Of a DNA stretch of 64,000 nt, positions 7,603 to 16,069 are shown piece after piece. The position numbers and the translations under genes are program-made. Each line of letters begins with the position of its first letter. Within the stretch, counting starts at the first letter, position 1. The notes beneath the pieces were generated by a model. The model did not search any database. It was not told where the DNA came from and was given only the letters and a program-made list of their open reading frames with translations. This DNA is from an uncultured Clostridia bacterium. GTDB lineage: Bacteria > Bacillota > Clostridia > Christensenellales > Aristaeellaceae. The stretch is from assembly GCA_947565865.1 (NCBI GenBank), contig CANOHT010000014.1:1-64000 (forward strand), given 5' to 3'.

Positions 7603-8802
7603 CTATTTGGCTACCGCATTGGACTGTGCCGTCGGCTGGGGCTTGATCTCCCCCGCCTTCGTCAGCGCGATCTTGGTGATGACAGGGCCCGTCAGCTCGT
7701 AAATCAGCGTACCGGCCAGCACCACGGCATTGATGACCGCGCCGTATTCCGGCAGATCCGCCATGGACATGCGGGCCATGCCGATGGCCACGCCGGCCTG
7801 GGGAATCAGCGTCAGGCCCAGGTATTTGACAATCATGGGATCGCACCGCTGACTGGCCGCCCCTAGCGTTCCGCCCAAGGCCTTTCCCACCGCCCGGGCC
7901 AGAACATAAGCGACGCCCACCAGGCCCACCGCCGGCAGCACCGACAGATCAAGGTTCGCCCCGGAAAGAATAAAGAACAGCATCAGCAGCGGCGGCGTGA
8001 AGCGGTCACACTGTTCCAGCATCGCGCCGCTTTGATTGCAGGTGTTCACCATGGTCGCGCCCAGCATCATACACATCAGCAGGCTAGACAGCCCCAGCAT
8101 GGAGGACAAACCGACGCCCGCGAAGACCATCATGATCGTCAGCGACAGCTTGTTGCCCCGGCTGTGGAAGAACCGCAGCGTATACACCAGAATCAGCCCC
8201 AGCGCCACGCCCAGCGCCAAGGAGCCCACAATCTCCACCAGCGGCATCACCAGCAGGCTCATGACACTCAGGGCCGTCCCACGCTCGATGGTACGGGCCA
8301 CCGCCATCATGATGGCGTAAAGCATCAGGCCCAGCGCGTCATCCATGGCGACAACGGGCAGCAGCATCCGCGTGACCGGCCCCTTGGCCTTGTACTGGCG
8401 TACTACCATCAGCGTGGCGGCAGGCGCGGTGGCAGCTGCGATGGCTCCCAGGGCCAGACACAGGGGCAGCGGCTGCCCCATCGCCAGCAGCGTCAGGAAA
8501 ACCAGCAGCGACGCGGTGCAGCCCTCAAAGGCCGTGATAACCATGGGCTTCACGCCGATTTCCTTCATGTAGGACAGCTTGAACTCGCTGCCGATGGAAT
8601 AGGCAATAAAGCCCAGGGCAATATCGGAAACAAAGGAGAGCTGGGCATTCATCTCCGTGGTGAGTACGCCCAGGCAGAAGGGGCCGATCAGCAAGCCGCC
8701 GATGAGATAGGCCGTCACATGCGGCAGCTTAATCAGATTAATCAGGCGAGTCATCGCCAAACCTACCGCGAAAGCGATAGCCAGCGCTAGGAAAATATTC
8801 AT
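7603..8802 (-). CDS. Cation:proton antiporter (CPA2/KefB-like membrane domain)
   Basis: 399 residues with 11-13 hydrophobic segments, beginning MNIFLALAIAFAVGLAMTRL. The arrangement of Gly-rich helices, LPHVTAYLIGGLLIGPF near the N-terminus and the charged PVVAMDDALGLM segment, fits the CPA2 Na+(K+)/H+ exchanger family. There is no C-terminal RCK/TrkA-N domain, so regulation may come from another protein. The start codon overlaps the stop of the upstream PII-like gene by four bases (ATGA), so the two are translationally coupled and probably function together. It ends at the shared terminator 7553-7590. Confidence 0.9.
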   Translation of the reverse strand: MNIFLALAIAFAVGLAMTRLINLIKLPHVTAYLIGGLLIGPFCLGVLTTEMNAQLSFVSDIALGFIAYSIGSEFKLSYMKEIGVKPMVITAFEGCTASLLVFLTLLAMGQPLPLCLALGAIAAATAPAATLMVVRQYKAKGPVTRMLLPVVAMDDALGLMLYAIMMAVARTIERGTALSVMSLLVMPLVEIVGSLALGVALGLILVYTLRFFHSRGNKLSLTIMMVFAGVGLSSMLGLSSLLMCMMLGATMVNTCNQSGAMLEQCDRFTPPLLMLFFILSGANLDLSVLPAVGLVGVAYVLARAVGKALGGTLGAASQRCDPMIVKYLGLTLIPQAGVAIGMARMSMADLPEYGAVINAVVLAGTLIYELTGPVITKIALTKAGEIKPQPTAQSNAVAK

Positions 8803-9140
8803 ACCAGCTTCACACCCTCCACAAAGGTCGTGGGCAGGGCGAAGGCAATACCGGTATCGGGTTTGTCCAGGCCGCCCGTGACGTCATTGATGATGCCCAT
8901 CAGGCGGGGGATGGTGTTATCCTCCAGCAGGGTGAACATGGTCTTGGAGCGCTTGCGTTCAGGACTGAAAAAATGGCGCAGCACGCCCATCATGGGGAGA
9001 TCGACGTCATCCTCATCCAGCACGCGCATCATGCCCGTGGAATCCAGGATGGTCGCGCCGCCGATGTCCGCCTCCAGCATCCGTTCCAGGATTGGGTCCA
9101 GGTACTCTTCCCGGTTGAGCACCAGCACAAACATTTGCAT
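8799..9140 (-). CDS. PII-like signalling protein coupled to antiporter
   Basis: 113 residues, soluble. The small alpha/beta protein resembles the PII/CutA-like ferredoxin-like fold: an N-terminal strand MFVLVLNREEYLDPIL, then the core AGGATILDS-like turn (IGGATILDSTG), a variable middle loop rich in Asp (DEDDVDLP) where PII proteins carry the T-loop, and the C-terminal strand GIAFALPTTFVEGVKLV. PII-like proteins bind nucleotides and control membrane transporters by direct contact. Coupling (ATGA) to an antiporter that lacks its own regulatory domain supports that role. The ligand is unknown. AAGGAGG precedes the ATG, and a near-consensus promoter lies about 50 bases upstream. Confidence 0.75.
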   Translation of the reverse strand: MQMFVLVLNREEYLDPILERMLEADIGGATILDSTGMMRVLDEDDVDLPMMGVLRHFFSPERKRSKTMFTLLEDNTIPRLMGIINDVTGGLDKPDTGIAFALPTTFVEGVKLV

Positions 9141-9191
9141 GGAAATTCCTCCTTGACAGGATTATCCGGCCCATGGCCGAAGCCGGACATT

Positions 9192-9219
9192 ATTGTAGCA
9201 CTTTAGAAAGGAATGTCAA
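9192..9219 (-). promoter_or_regulatory. Promoter of PII-like/antiporter operon
   Basis: The minus strand has consensus TTGACA (9219-9214), a 16-base spacer ending in TGC, then TACAAT (9197-9192). The leader would be about 45 bases. Confidence 0.85.
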
Positions 9220-9825
9220 TCCAAATCCGTCAATTTGTATGAAAATAGTTGCGCCCTTGGCAGGGACTGAGGAGCATGCTTGGTTGTACTTTCTCCTCGG
9301 AGAAAGTACCAAAGAGGATTGGGGGCGGCCAAAGTTAACCTGCATGAGTGGCGATCCACAATTCGGCAATGTCGCGGGGACGCAGGCGCTGTCCCCGCTC
9401 TGTGCCTCATTGGAACTGCGTACCGCTTCATCCGCCACTGGCGGCGCGGTACTTCGTTCCCCCAAACCCCCCGTGGCATAGCGTGTTGTGTGTAGCCATA
9501 GACGGGTCACCAGCTAATACCGCCTCTCAGGGGCGGTGTTCCAACTCCATAGGAGCAAGGATATGTCCAACCTGCATCAAACTTTTCATTTGCATAGCTT
9601 TGCTGTCTGGTTGCACATGGGACTGGAACCGTTGGGATTGAAGGTGGATTTGCCCTTGGCAGGGCGGTGGCTGTCTGTTCTGGAGGTAACAGTTGCGACC
9701 TTAGTGGCGCGGCTGTTGTCTGTTTTTTATTACAAAACGTTTGGGAAGAACAGCGGGCGCGCCCAAGGACAGCGCCAGTCCGCGCTGTCCCGCGGTTTTT
9801 ATTCAGGAAGCCGGCGCCGTGGGCG
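9220..9825. other. Hairpin-rich non-coding stretch
   Basis: About 600 bases without a credible gene. It holds several perfect hairpins: 9286-9309 (GTACTTTCTCC / GGAGAAAGTAC), 9519-9537 (ACCGCC / GGCGGT) and 9767-9790 (GGACAGCGC / GCGCTGTCC, followed by CGCGGTTTTT, terminator-like on plus). The 13-mer GCCCTTGGCAGGG occurs twice, near 9253 and 9653. Open frames on both strands are short and mutually overlapping. It resembles intergenic repeat DNA of gut Clostridia, but only one copy is in this window. Confidence 0.5.
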
Positions 9826-10949
9826 TTACAGGCCCAGGCCCTCATAGACCAAATCACGAATCCGCGGATGAATTTCCTCATACGCCTTGATATGATATGC
9901 CCCAGGATCTCCTGCGCATAGAAGACGCGCAACTGATGATCGCGATCCACGAGCGCGTAGGCGCCCGCCGCGCCATCCCAGCCATATTCCCCCCACCGGA
10001 CTGCGGGAGCAGGATGCGTCCAGCAGGGTTCTTACGCCCAGGCCGCAGCCCACTTTACCGCAGGCCCTGCAATCCTCCAGCGGCTTTCCCGCAAGCCGCC
10101 ACCGAAGCTTCCTTCAAAATCCGCTGACCGTTGGCGCCGATACCGCCGTTGCAAAGGGCGTCCAGCACGGCGCAGTAGTTGTCCGCCCCGCCGGAATCAT
10201 AGTTGGGCGTCAGGCGAAAACGGTTCTCCATGGTGGTCAGCGATACCTTCCCGGTTTGGAAATCGCACATGTACTGGGCGGCCCGGCGGTCTTCAGCCTC
10301 CCGCAGTACATACATCATCATTTGACTCAGCCCCAGCGGACAGACCATGCGGCAGGTCAGATAATCCTCGTATCTCTCTCCGCCGACGATTTCCACAATC
10401 GCCACCGCCACGTCATGGCTCAGGCTGTATATCAAACGCTTCTCGGGTTCGTCGGGCAAGATCATGAGCGCCATTGCCCGCGCCCGCTTGACCTCCGCTG
10501 GCCTTGACAGCCTGCTGAATCGGCGCAGCCTCAAGCTGATCCGGCATGCCGGAGGTCATGGTCATCAGGTCGATGTCGCACATCTTTGACCGCGCAGGGT
10601 GGGAGGGCTGACTTTCATCCGGCCAGCTGACAGGTCTTTGGAGCATGTCGAAGACGTCCGCGGCCCTGACGCTCCCAAACTCCGGCAGATACGCTGCCAC
10701 TTCATCGTCGAGCCGGAGCTTCCCCTGCTCCACAAGCTGCATGGCCGCCACCATGGTCATGATCTTTGTACAGCAATACACATCGCATAAACCCGTTTCC
10801 CCTACGGGAAAGCGCCGCTTCGCGTCCCGATACCCGCACATATGGCGGAAAACGGTTTGATAAACCTTCATCACCTTGCAGTCCAGCCCCGGAACGCCAT
10901 AGCGCGTTTCCAGCTGATCCAGGTATTCCGTCAGATGGTCAAAGCTCAC
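9826..10949 (-). pseudogene. Serine hydrolase (beta-lactamase/AmpC-like), multiply frameshifted
   Basis: A minus-strand gene of the class C beta-lactamase-like superfamily can be followed from a GTG at 10949 to a TAA at 9826, but only by changing frame at least four times. Segments in order: MSFDHLTEYLDQLETRYG to about 10500, SLSHDVAVAIVEIVGGERY in a second frame to about 10060, GCGLGVRTLLD in a third, DRDHQLRVFYAQEILGH in a fourth, and EIHPRIRDLVYEGLGL back in the third. The catalytic SxxK serine is also changed: the motif reads Cys-Cys-Thr-Lys. The GTG overlaps the stop of the upstream broken gene (GTGA), so the two once formed a coupled operon. Intact neighbours on both sides argue against general sequencing error. 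Confidence 0.8.
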
Positions 10950-11595
10950 TTTTTATCCCCCTGATGCAGCTTTCGCATGTCCTCGCACCGGGCTGCGCGC
11001 CGATGCTCCAGCGTTTCCGTGGCTGTGCTGACCAGCACCCCACGCAGATCAATGCCCTGCAAAAACGGACTGTTGCCGTGCGTCCATTCAACAAGCAGCA
11101 CCCGGCACACCCGCATATCCACCGGCTCATACCACAGCTCGGTGGCCGCGCGCCCCATCCGCCTGCAAAACAGCGCCGGGTCGGCATCCTGTTCGGCAAG
11201 CCGCATTTCATTCAGCAGCCGCCGCACCTCTGCCGAATACAGCCCCCTGCCGGCAGCGCCTTCATGCCGCCAACCCGGAGAACACGAATCCTTTCCGCGT
11301 CGTTCTGCGCGGGAATCCGTCGGGGATAATTGTCGCCGGACAGCATATAGGCGCCGATGCCAGGCCGCTCAGGCAGTATCCCGGCACGGACGCCGCCTCC
11401 AACTTGCCATCCCCCGACCCAACCGAAACAGAGCGTAAGACCCGGCCCTCCGCCGACAAGCAAGCCGCCATGCTTTCCGCCAGACAGCGCAGAATTGTCG
11501 CCGCCTTGTGCTGATGGGAAGCGCTGACGCTGATTTTGTCCCCGGGCATATCGCCCTGGAGAATGCTCTCCGGCACCGCGGGAGCACGCCAGCAT
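10946..11595 (-). pseudogene. Unidentified gene, frameshifted and probably 5'-truncated
   Basis: Three overlapping minus-strand frames read as pieces of one protein: GDKISVSASHQHKAATILRC (from about 11576), then GIGAYMLSGDNYPRRIPAQN in a second frame, then RRLLNEMRLAEQDADPALFC to HQGDKK in a third, ending at 10946. The SASHQHK piece recalls His-containing metal sites of ceramidase-like hydrolases, but I cannot name the family. The 3' end overlaps the serine-hydrolase pseudogene by GTGA. The 5' end abuts the truncated AraC gene with no promoter space, suggesting a deletion near 11596. Confidence 0.6.
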
Positions 11596-11596
11596 A

Positions 11597-12232
11597 ATGG
11601 AACTATGCGCAGACGCTCCAGCGCGCTTTTCCGTCGTTTACCTGCCAGCGCCGGAACGGGTGACCGCCAAGCGTCAGGAGACGCTTATCGAAACCCTGTG
11701 CCTGCGAACCGCCCCATACTGCACGGTGGAGAACACCAACCTGATTTATTCCCTTCTGGTTCAGATCATCAATGAGCGGCATGTGAATCCCTGGCATTAC
11801 GCGCAAAGCTCATCCAGCCTGTTTACGGTGATTCTCTATCATTTGAACGAGCGAATGCGGCTGCTTCATCCTTCCGCCGAGGCCTATGCCCGTCAGTCCC
11901 ATCTGTATATCGCCGACAACTTCACCCGGGAAATTGACGAAACAGCGCTGGTCCGGAATTTAGGCATCAGCCTGTCCTATCTGCGGAAGGTTTACAAGCA
12001 GCACTATGCCGAAACCATCTATGACGCCATTCATCACTATCGGATTGACAAAGCGAAGCGCCTCTTGGCGGAAGACAGGCGTTCTGTCTCGGACATCGCT
12101 TTTGCTTGCGGCTTCAGCAGCCGTCAGCGGTTCTACCTGATCTTTCGCCAGTTGACCGGCACGGCGCCGCTGCAATACAAAAAAAGAACGCTCGCCAGTA
12201 CCCCCAACGGGACATCGGCGAAGCGCTCATGA
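11597..12232 (+). pseudogene. AraC-family regulator, N-terminal domain truncated
   Basis: The open frame gives 211 residues. From about residue 105 it is a normal AraC/XylS DNA-binding domain with two helix-turn-helix units: DETALVRNLGISLSYLRKVYKQ and SVSDIAFACGFSSRQRFYLIFRQLTG. The preceding 100 residues are too short for the usual cupin-type effector domain, and no Shine-Dalgarno precedes the apparent ATG at 11597. The divergent pseudogene begins two bases away, so promoter and N-terminus seem to have been lost together. It could still make a constitutive DNA-binding fragment. It probably once controlled the divergent operon, now also decayed. Confidence 0.6.
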
Positions 12233-12269
12233 AACCCAAACCCGATGCATCAAACCGGTCAAATAAGCA

Positions 12270-12302
12270 CAGCGGCCCGTACCCTATCGGTACAAGCCGC
12301 TG
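12270..12302. other. Strong hairpin without U tract
   Basis: CAGCGGC (12270-12276) pairs with GCCGCTG (12296-12302), with an inner GTACC/GGTAC pairing. It lies between the AraC remnant and the copper-chaperone pseudogene, pointing towards each other, and may be a degenerate terminator for both. Confidence 0.4.
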
Positions 12303-12361
12303 TCATTCCTTATGGCGCGTTTAACCATCTTTCCCGTGCGCGATATGAATGAAACGCGCCC

Positions 12362-12571
12362 TTACAGCATCCGCACCGGCGTGAAGCGCTTGGCCTTTAC
12401 GGCCTCGAACAGCACCTCGTCCGCCACGTCTTCCGCCAAGGTGATGGAGGCCGTTTTGGCTGCCTAATCCACCGCGCAGCCTTCCACGCCGGGTACCAAA
12501 CACAGGGCCTTCTCCACCGTCGCTTTGCAGTGCGCGCACATCATGCCGTCAATCAGCATCTTCTTTTCCAT
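12362..12571 (-). pseudogene. copZ: Copper chaperone (CopZ/HMA-like) with in-frame amber codon
   Basis: Reading the minus strand from an ATG at 12571 gives a 69-codon heavy-metal-associated domain of normal length: MEKKMLIDGMMCAHCKATVE at the N-terminus, with the metal-binding MxCxxC motif (Met-Met-Cys-Ala-His-Cys, residues 10-15), and a C-terminal strand KAKRFTPVRML ending at a TAA (12362-12364). Codon 36 is TAG (12464-12466), after CAVD and before AAKTASITL, where homologues commonly carry a hydrophobic residue. GGAGCGATAAGC precedes the ATG. Either this is a single-base knockout or the strain reads through. The gene lies 47 bases downstream of scpB and has no copper ATPase nearby. Confidence 0.8.
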
Positions 12572-12618
12572 GCTTATCGCTCCTTTCTTTTGTCAGGCTT
12601 ATTGCCAGGCTTTCTTGG

Positions 12619-13185
12619 TCAAACGCCCAGCTCGGGCACAGCCTCGGGCCGCTCCTCGGCGGCAGGCTCCGGCATGGGCGGCAGTTCCTCCAGGCAGGTC
12701 AGGCCGAAGTGCGACAGAAACTCCTCCGTTGTGCCGTACAGGATGGGCCTGCCCAGCGCGTCCTTTCGGCCTACCTCCTGAATCAGCTGCTTGTTCATCA
12801 GCGACGCCAGAGAATAGTCGCATTTCACGCCGCGAATCTGCTCCACCTCCGCCCGGGTCACCGGCTGACGGTAGGCCACCACAGCCAGGGTTTCCATGGC
12901 GGCCTGGGTCAGACTCTGCTTCTGCACAGGCTGCAGCAGACGCACCACATCCGCCGAATACAGCGCCCGGGTCACCAGCTGAACCTTGCCGCCAAAGCGC
13001 TTGACGCAAAAGCCGCGCTGTCCGAAATCATATTCATCCCGCAGGCAGGCCAATTCCTTCTCCAGCATAGCGGCAGGCACATTCAGCGCCCGAGCCAGCT
13101 CGTCCAGACGCACGGCCTCCCCCGCTACAAACAGGATGGCCTCTATGCGGCCACGCAGATTGCCCTCGCTGTTTTCATCATTCAT
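12619..13185 (-). CDS. scpB: Segregation and condensation protein B
   Basis: 188 residues, typical length. ScpB is a dimeric winged-helix partner of ScpA that binds the SMC-kleisin complex for chromosome condensation and segregation. The family signature is clear: RIEAILFVAGEAVRLDELARAL at the start, LAVVAYRQPVTRAEVEQIRG in the second winged helix, and the ending FLSHFGLTCLEELPPMP. It overlaps scpA by eight bases. It ends a four-gene operon led by the M20 peptidase. Confidence 0.97.
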   Translation of the reverse strand: MNDENSEGNLRGRIEAILFVAGEAVRLDELARALNVPAAMLEKELACLRDEYDFGQRGFCVKRFGGKVQLVTRALYSADVVRLLQPVQKQSLTQAAMETLAVVAYRQPVTRAEVEQIRGVKCDYSLASLMNKQLIQEVGRKDALGRPILYGTTEEFLSHFGLTCLEELPPMPEPAAEERPEAVPELGV

Positions 13186-13942
13186 CGGCGGCGTCCTCCT
13201 CCGTGTATTCTCTGCGCCCTGGAAGCAGGATCATCTCTCCGCCCACGCCCTCCTGCTCCACATGGGTTTCCCCCAGCTTCAGCAATTCCAGCAAGGCCAG
13301 GAACAGCGTCACCACCTCTTCCCGGGTGGGCGCGTCGGAGAAGGCGTCCTCAAAGCGCATACTTCCGTTCCGGCGGATGCCATGGAGCAATGTCAGCATA
13401 CATTCCTGTACGGTATGCTCATCCCGGCGGATGTCCCTGGGCGCGTAATGATTGGCCTCCGCGGCCTCCTCCCGAGCGGGCTTCCGCGCCCATATGCGAA
13501 GGAAGGCTTCCGTTAGTCCCTGCAGGGTCAAGCCGGTAAGCTCTGTTTCCTGGGGCGGCAAAGGGTATTCCTCGGGCAGCTTTGCAAACAGCGCCTGGGC
13601 TGCCTGCTCAAAATGCTGCATAGCCGCGGCCGTCTCCCGGAAACGCTTGTATTCCTCCAGGCGGCGGATCAGCGCCTCCTCGGGATCCTCCTCGTCCTCC
13701 TGAAGAGCGGGGGGCTTGGGCAGCATGGCGCGGCTCTTGATTTCCAGCAGCGTCGCCGCCATCACCAGGAAATCCGTGGCGTCGTCCATGTCGATATCCG
13801 GCGCGCTGCGGACGGACTCGATGTACTGGTCGGTGATTTCGCTGACAAAAATATCGCGGATATCCACCTGCGCCTTGGTAATCAAGTGCAAAAGCAGGTC
13901 AAGGGGGCCGTCAAAATCCTTGAGCTGAAAAGTCATGGGCAT
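13178..13942 (-). CDS. scpA: Segregation and condensation protein A (kleisin)
   Basis: 254 residues, normal length. ScpA bridges the SMC ATPase heads and recruits ScpB. The N-terminus FQLKDFDGPLDLLLHLITKAQVDI is the diagnostic SMC-neck-binding helix. It is followed by ISEITDQYI-type helices, an acidic central linker (LQEDEEDPEEALIRRLEEYKRF) and a C-terminal winged helix with VVTLFLALLELLKLGETHVEQ that binds the SMC cap. The start uses GAGGAGACGCGCC. It lies 11 bases after the M50 gene stop. Confidence 0.97.
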   Translation of the reverse strand: MPMTFQLKDFDGPLDLLLHLITKAQVDIRDIFVSEITDQYIESVRSAPDIDMDDATDFLVMAATLLEIKSRAMLPKPPALQEDEEDPEEALIRRLEEYKRFRETAAAMQHFEQAAQALFAKLPEEYPLPPQETELTGLTLQGLTEAFLRIWARKPAREEAAEANHYAPRDIRRDEHTVQECMLTLLHGIRRNGSMRFEDAFSDAPTREEVVTLFLALLELLKLGETHVEQEGVGGEMILLPGRREYTEEDAADE

Positions 13943-13953
13943 GGCGCGTCTCC

Positions 13954-14772
13954 TCAGACTCCACCCGTCAGGCGCAGGAAAAGATTCAGTACAGACTCAT
14001 ACACCGCGCCGTTCACGGAGGTCAGCAGGCTGCCCAGCGCGCCGGAAAGGCATACCGCCATCAGGATCAGCTGCGCCATGCGGAACTGCTGGGAATTAAG
14101 CTGAAGGCGGCCCCTGAGCAGGGTATCGTTCAGCAAATGGTAGCCGTCCAGCGGCGGAATGGGCAGCAGATTGAACATCGCCAGGGCCAGATTGATCTGC
14201 CCCATCATCAGCAGGAAGCGCTGAACATAGAGCAGCCAGGGCATCCTGGCGAACTGGGACAGATAGGTGTAATCCCCGCCGGAAGCGATGACGCCGGCCC
14301 ACAGACCGTCGCGATGATACACGTTCATCAAGCCCTGGAGCGAACCGTACTGATAGCGGAAGGTCTCCAGGAAGTCCGGCTCCCAGATCAGCCGATTGAC
14401 GCCCACGCTCAGCGCGCAGCACAGGATGAACAGCGTCAGGTTGGTAACGATGCCCGCGATGGACACCAGAAAATCATCCCGGCGATAATTGCGGAAATTG
14501 CGCGGATTTACCGGCACGGGCTTGGCCCAGCCAAAGCCCAGCAGAAACATGCAAATGGTGCCGAAGGGATCCAGGTGCTTGCGGGGATCCAGGGTCAGCC
14601 GCCCCATCCATTTGGCCGTGGGATCGCCGCAGCGCAGCGCCACATAGCCATGGGCCACCTCATGCAACATCAGGCTGATCAATATGGTGCCCACCATGTA
14701 CAGCATGTAAACCAGAAAGCCCGCCGGATCGCTTGTCAGCCAGCTTATCCAGGACTGCATTCGCGAGATCAT
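13954..14772 (-). CDS. Site-2-type membrane metalloprotease (M50 family)
   Basis: About 272 residues, polytopic membrane protein. The zinc site HEVAHG lies in the first conserved helix (ISLMLHEVAHGYVALRCGDP), and the third ligand lies in NLLPIPPLDGYHLLND near the C-terminus, the N-P-x-P-D-G motif of M50 proteases. Family members without PDZ domains, like this one, are common next to scpA/scpB in Firmicutes. Their substrates are mostly unknown. An ATG at 14778 directly abuts GAGGG, while the in-frame ATG at 14772 has proper spacing, so I chose 14772. It overlaps the operon between the M20 gene and scpA. Confidence 0.9.
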   Translation of the reverse strand: MISRMQSWISWLTSDPAGFLVYMLYMVGTILISLMLHEVAHGYVALRCGDPTAKWMGRLTLDPRKHLDPFGTICMFLLGFGWAKPVPVNPRNFRNYRRDDFLVSIAGIVTNLTLFILCCALSVGVNRLIWEPDFLETFRYQYGSLQGLMNVYHRDGLWAGVIASGGDYTYLSQFARMPWLLYVQRFLLMMGQINLALAMFNLLPIPPLDGYHLLNDTLLRGRLQLNSQQFRMAQLILMAVCLSGALGSLLTSVNGAVYESVLNLFLRLTGGV

Positions 14773-14781
14773 CAGCATCCC

Positions 14782-15951
14782 TCATTTCTTCAGTTCATTC
14801 ATAAGACGCAGGGTGATGGCGCACTGGAGCGCCAGCCCCGGCAGGAGCACCTCGTCCCCGCAGCAAAAATCGGCGGTATGCAGTCCGGCGCCGTCGCCGC
14901 AGCCCAAATCATAGAACACACCCGGACAGTCCGTCAGCAGAAAGGCGAAGCTTTCCACGCCCAATCCGGCATGCTCCCGGAGAAGCACCCGCTCCCCGCC
15001 CAGCACCCGGCGAGCCTCGTCGGCGGCTGCCTCGGTGAGGCGAGGATTATTGCATAGCGGCGGATAGCTGGGCGTTATCTGAACCTCCGCCCGGCCCTCC
15101 ATGGCCCCGGCGACGCCTTCCGCCATGGCGCGAATACGACCGTGAAGCCGTGATCGGGTCTCGGCGTTCAGGGTGCGCAGGGTGCCGGTGAGCGTCACCC
15201 GGTCGCACAGGATGTTGCCGGCGCGGCCGCCCTCAATCCTGCCGAAGGTCAGCGCTATGGGATCAAAGGGCGACGTTTCCCGGCTGACAAGCGCCTGCAA
15301 AGCGGAAATGATGTGTCCCGCCATCAGGATGGCGTCCCGCCCGGTCTCGGGGTAAGCCCCATGGCCCGGCGCGCCATGAATGGTCAGCACAACGTCATCG
15401 CTGGCGCCGCAAACCGCCCCCGTCCGATACCGAAAGGCGCCCATGGGACAGCCGGGGGCCACATGCTGGCCCAGCACGGCCCCACAGCCTTGGAGAAATC
15501 CCTGCTGCCGGAGCAGCCGAGCGTCGCCCCGAGTTTCCTCGGCAGCCTCGAAAAGCCAGCGAAGGGTGCCCTGCCATTCCTCCCGATGCGCGGAGAACCA
15601 CATGGCCGAGCCCAGGGCCAGGGCCGTGTGGACATCGTGGCCACAGGCGTGCATCGCGCCCGCTTCCTCCGAAGGATAGGGGTAGCCGCTCCTTTCCTGA
15701 ACAGGCAGCGCGTCCAGATCCGCCCGAATGGCGACGCAGGGGCCTTCGCCGTTAACCAACTCCGCCGCCAAGCTGCAGCTGCCTTCCACCGTCCATACCG
15801 CAAAGCCCATGCCTTCCAGCCTCGCCCGCACCAGGGCCGATGTGGCCTCCTCCCGCCCGGACAGCTCCGGATGGCGGTGCAGCGACCGCCGGATGGCCGT
15901 GACCTCCGGCAGCAGCGGCGACAACCTGTTTTCCCATTCAGCCAGCATCAT
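14782..15951 (-). CDS. M20 family amidohydrolase (hippurate/N-acyl-amino-acid hydrolase type)
   Basis: 389 residues, cytoplasmic. Family landmarks in order: IRRSLHRHPELSGREEATS near residue 20, the metal-binding IRADLDALPVQE and AMHACGHDVHTALALG, an EEtrGDA segment (FEAAEETRGDARLL), the dimerisation lid domain around GAPGHGAYPETGRDAI, and a C-terminal LREHAGLGVESFAFLL. These enzymes remove acyl groups from amino acids or peptides with two metal ions. The substrate cannot be read from sequence. The start follows AAGGGAACGAAGC. It is first in the operon with the M50 protease and scpAB. Confidence 0.93.
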   Translation of the reverse strand: MMLAEWENRLSPLLPEVTAIRRSLHRHPELSGREEATSALVRARLEGMGFAVWTVEGSCSLAAELVNGEGPCVAIRADLDALPVQERSGYPYPSEEAGAMHACGHDVHTALALGSAMWFSAHREEWQGTLRWLFEAAEETRGDARLLRQQGFLQGCGAVLGQHVAPGCPMGAFRYRTGAVCGASDDVVLTIHGAPGHGAYPETGRDAILMAGHIISALQALVSRETSPFDPIALTFGRIEGGRAGNILCDRVTLTGTLRTLNAETRSRLHGRIRAMAEGVAGAMEGRAEVQITPSYPPLCNNPRLTEAAADEARRVLGGERVLLREHAGLGVESFAFLLTDCPGVFYDLGCGDGAGLHTADFCCGDEVLLPGLALQCAITLRLMNELKK

Positions 15952-16023
15952 GCTTCGTTCCCTTCCCGGCGGAATTTTTTCCAGCCTATGCCGACTATGC
16001 GCGCATCATGCGCACCGCCGCCG

Positions 16024-16032
16024 CATAAGGTA
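16024..16032 (+). promoter_or_regulatory. Mother-cell-type -10 (CATAnnnTA)
   Basis: CATAAGGTA lies 38 bases before the GerQ-like start and matches the sigma-K -10 pattern exactly. A clear -35 is not present 16-17 bases upstream. Taken with the product, it is a reasonable but weak sporulation promoter candidate. Confidence 0.3.
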
Positions 16033-16069
16033 CCGCAGCCCGGTATTTTGATGAAGGAGGCGCAACATC

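Noticed and set aside
9286..9309. The perfect palindrome as part of a CRISPR array or attachment site
   Set aside because: It occurs once, without regularly spaced copies, spacers, cas genes or an integrase nearby.
12464..12466. The in-frame TAG in copZ as a recoded (pyrrolysine) codon
   Set aside because: No pyrrolysine genes are present in the window and a copper chaperone has no reason to use it. A point mutation is simpler.
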